Source of the DNA: Oscillospiraceae bacterium
GTDB taxonomy: Bacteria; Bacillota; Clostridia; Oscillospirales; Acutalibacteraceae
NCBI GenBank assembly: GCA_003517915.1
Contig: DOZQ01000216.1
Coordinates: 5,590-11,415 of the forward strand
Reading direction: 5' to 3'
DNA: 5,826 nt
Shown here: positions 5,569 to 5,826 of the stretch, piece after piece
How the letters are laid out: each line of letters opens with the position of its first letter
Numbering within the stretch: the stretch's first letter is position 1
Notes under the pieces: generated by a model
Told to the model about the DNA's origin: nothing
The model's input: only the letters and a program-made list of their open reading frames with translations
Databases searched by the model: none
Made by a program: the position numbers and the translations under genes

Positions 5569-5597
5569 ATTGTAATCTTTGCGCGGAGCGTTGTCAA
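5569..5597 (-). promoter_or_regulatory. Sigma-70/SigA-type promoter for the tRNA gene
   Basis: On the minus strand, a perfect -35 TTGACA (5592-5597) and a -10 TACAAT (5569-5574, one mismatch to TATAAT) are separated by exactly 17 nt. The -10 ends 8 nt before the first tRNA base, so transcription would start at or very near the mature 5' end. This is the best promoter in the window. Confidence 0.82.
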
Positions 5598-5619
5598 TAA
5601 AAAAATAATGAGTATGATC

Positions 5620-5625
5620 GGAGAG
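5620..5625 (+). promoter_or_regulatory. Ribosome binding site selecting ATG 5635
   Basis: GGAGAG lies 9 nt before ATG 5635. Earlier in-frame starts (TTG 5566, ATG 5608, ATG 5614) have no comparable site, and TTG 5566 lies in the tRNA promoter. Confidence 0.6.
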
Positions 5626-5634
5626 AGACACAGA

Positions 5635-5823
5635 ATGAGTAAGAGAATCAAAAAAGCGCCGGGTGCGGCGACAAACCCTTTTGTGCTGGAAGTAAAAGGC
5701 ATGAGCGTGCGCACTAAATCAATGGATTTTCAATCCATCAAAGCAAGCGTGATATTTACGAGTGACAGTCACGGAGAAGTGCGTTTTTCCCAATATGAAG
5801 AAGCTCATACTATTTACAACTAA
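5635..5823 (+). CDS. Small hypothetical protein
   Basis: The gene encodes 62 residues from ATG 5635 to TAA 5821-5823. The N-terminus is basic (SKRIKK). The body alternates hydrophobic and polar residues (FVLEVKGMSVR, IKASVIFTSD, GEVRFSQYEE), suggesting a small beta-rich fold. There are no cysteines, membrane segments or motifs that I recognise. The RBS and complete frame support a real gene, but its size means coding status rests mainly on the RBS. It lies on the same strand as the replication genes, beyond the opposing tRNA, and its own promoter was not convincingly found. If the tRNA marks an element boundary, this gene would belong to the other side. Function unknown. Confidence 0.6.
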   Translation: MSKRIKKAPGAATNPFVLEVKGMSVRTKSMDFQSIKASVIFTSDSHGEVRFSQYEEAHTIYN

Positions 5824-5826
5824 ACA

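Noticed and set aside
5591..5618. Plus-strand promoter TTGTCA-16-TATGAT for the last gene
   Set aside because: Transcription would start at about 5625, cutting off the GGAGAG ribosome binding site; the -35 also coincides with the better minus-strand tRNA promoter.
5463..5714. 83-codon minus-strand frame through the tRNA region
   Set aside because: It runs through the tRNA gene and its promoter, so it cannot be a plausible protein gene.
5722..5738. Hairpin ATGGATT-TTC-AATCCAT
   Set aside because: A 7-bp stem inside a coding frame with no T-run; a few such matches are expected by chance in this length.
1..5826. CRISPR array, insertion sequence or transposon ends
   Set aside because: No spaced direct repeats, transposase motifs or terminal inverted repeats with target duplications were seen; the IstB-like ATPase has no transposase neighbour.

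Overview
The window reads as the replication and DNA-metabolism segment of a tailed phage or prophage of a Firmicute, most likely a clostridial host. The evidence is the gene order (DnaD-like replication initiator, DnaC-like helicase loader, RusA-like resolvase, C5 DNA methyltransferase, radical SAM protein), short or overlapping junctions, GGAGG-type ribosome binding sites and near-even base composition. No host housekeeping protein gene is visible. No terminase, structural, lysis, integrase or repressor gene is present, so lytic and integrated lifestyles cannot be told apart. Species-level assignment is not possible from the sequence alone.

Layout, left to right. Bases 1-539 hold the 3' part of a DnaD-domain replication protein. 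Its tail overlaps the next gene by 134 nt out of frame. That gene, 406-1254, starts at GTG and is a DnaC/IstB-like AAA+ helicase loader with an N-terminal cysteine cluster. Next come a RusA-type Holliday junction resolvase (1276-1647), a 72-residue zinc-finger-like protein (1647-1865) that overlaps it by one base, a 550-residue cytosine-C5 methyltransferase (1908-3560) and, eight bases later, a radical SAM protein (3569-4465). All six are on the plus strand and probably form one transcription unit. A 79-nt gap (4466-4544) carries one very stable hairpin and a possible second one, with no U-run. It is followed by a 313-residue protein with a C-terminal zinc ribbon (4545-5486). A tRNA-Gly with anticodon CCC lies on the minus strand (5491-5560) with its own near-consensus promoter. 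The window ends with a 62-residue hypothetical gene (5635-5823).

How the genes may work together: the DnaD-like protein would open or mark the origin and, with the DnaC-like ATPase, load a replicative helicase (not encoded here, so host-derived or elsewhere in the phage). RusA would resolve recombination and replication junctions before packaging. The C5 methyltransferase would mark phage DNA, plausibly against host restriction. The radical SAM enzyme has no known function. Its tight coupling to the methyltransferase makes a role in DNA modification an attractive but unproven idea.

Most notable observations: five degenerate ~35-residue repeats in the methyltransferase recognition region, its atypical SPDC catalytic loop, the methyltransferase/radical SAM pair, the long out-of-frame overlap of the two replication genes, and an antisense tRNA-Gly(CCC) whose 3' end is mirrored by an inverted repeat in the neighbouring gene.
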